Assembly (NCBI GenBank): GCA_023261915.1
Contig: JALRFT010000326.1
Location: 1-5,883, forward strand
DNA length: 5,883 nt
DNA from: Acidimicrobiales bacterium
GTDB taxonomy: Bacteria; Actinomycetota; Acidimicrobiia; Acidimicrobiales; Acidimicrobilacustridaceae
Direction of reading: 5' to 3'
A program made the translations under genes and the position numbers. The notes beneath the pieces were generated by a model. That model was not told the origin of the DNA. It searched no databases and saw nothing but the letters and a program-made list of their open reading frames with translations. Positions 5,737-5,883 of the stretch are shown one piece after another. Each line of letters opens with the position of its first letter. Within the stretch, counting starts at the first letter, position 1.

Positions 5737-5755
5737 CTCGTCGAGTGTCGACGGG
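5737..5755. terminator. Hairpin between convergent dxs and nfu ends
   Basis: CGTCGA (5739-5744), loop GTG, TCGACG (5748-5753) is a perfect six-base stem, extended to eight by a T-G wobble and a C-G pair. It lies eight bases after the dxs stop codon, in the 32-base gap before the nfu stop, so it could end transcription from either side. There is no T tract on either strand, as is common for actinobacterial hairpin terminators. A competing nine-base pairing exists between 5710-5718 and 5743-5751. Confidence 0.4.
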
Positions 5756-5761
5756 AAGAGT

Positions 5762-5883
5762 TCAGCTGTAGAAGGGGCTGTCGCCCGCCGAGTGGTCGGT
5801 GACGTCAACGACCTCGGTGACCTCGGGGATGGCCTCGCGAATGGCCGTGGCGATGCCCTGAACCATGGTGGCCTGGCTCAGCG
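5762..5883 (-). CDS. NifU/Nfu-type Fe-S cluster scaffold protein, C-terminal fragment (cut by window edge)
   Basis: Reading leftward from the right edge gives 39 whole codons to a TGA at 5764-5762. The residues include LSQATMVQG, AIREAIPEVTEVVDVTDH and a final SPFYS, which is the typical end of the NifU C-terminal (Nfu, PF01106) domain just after its CxxC cluster-binding motif. In the family those two cysteines bind a 4Fe-4S cluster that is passed on to apoproteins; they would lie immediately beyond the window and cannot be checked. Many actinobacterial Nfu proteins end in a similar DVTDH-N-P-Y/F pattern. The gene is convergent with dxs. Whether other domains precede it, and its start and promoter, are outside the window. 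Confidence 0.85.
   Translation of the reverse strand, partial: LSQATMVQGIATAIREAIPEVTEVVDVTDHSAGDSPFYS

Noticed and set aside
1..5883. Mobile elements, CRISPR arrays, tRNA or defence systems
   Set aside because: I found no terminal repeats, transposase motifs, spaced direct repeats or cloverleaf-like segments, and all gaps between genes are under 150 bases.

Overview
The window is high-GC bacterial chromosome. It is best read as an actinobacterium: the Dxs active-site loop is of the NDNGRSYAPT type that I associate with actinobacterial enzymes, start codons are often GTG, and several starts look leaderless. I favour an environmental, Acidimicrobiia-like lineage, but this is a weak inference. 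Base composition and codon use look even throughout. I see no mobile element, tRNA, rRNA or CRISPR array.

Layout, left to right: (1) 1-298 minus, the N-terminal 99 residues of a TldD/PmbA-family metallopeptidase, cut by the window edge. (2) 299-419, a divergent promoter region. (3) 420-797 plus, a small hot-dog-fold thioesterase of the FlK-like type. (4) 858-1697 minus, a serine alpha/beta hydrolase. (5) 1751-2620 minus, a membrane-anchored extracytoplasmic protein resembling the LppX/LprG fold. (6) 2621-2759, a second divergent promoter region. (7) 2760-3755 plus, an integral membrane protein of the lysylphosphatidylglycerol-synthase TM (flippase-like) family. (8) 3756-3854, an unusual G/C-run leader. 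(9) 3855-5729 plus, dxs, the first enzyme of the MEP isoprenoid pathway. (10) 5762-5883 minus, the C-terminal end of a NifU/Nfu-type Fe-S scaffold protein, cut by the right edge.

Most genes are ordinary housekeeping types. Dxs makes the precursor for isoprenoids, the membrane protein belongs to a family that handles lipids (some of them polyprenyl-linked), and Nfu serves Fe-S enzymes, which include the late MEP enzymes IspG and IspH. The link between these three is inference from adjacency only.

The most interesting signals are regulatory. Three starts (420 plus, 1697 minus, 2760 plus) share one geometry, TANNNT followed by exactly six bases and then the start codon, as expected for leaderless transcripts. 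The dxs leader holds an 11-codon upstream frame, MAHPPTRRPPP, whose TGA overlaps the dxs ATG as ATGA. It lies within competing G-run/C-run pairings and a template-strand G-quadruplex motif, and dxs has no visible Shine-Dalgarno of its own.
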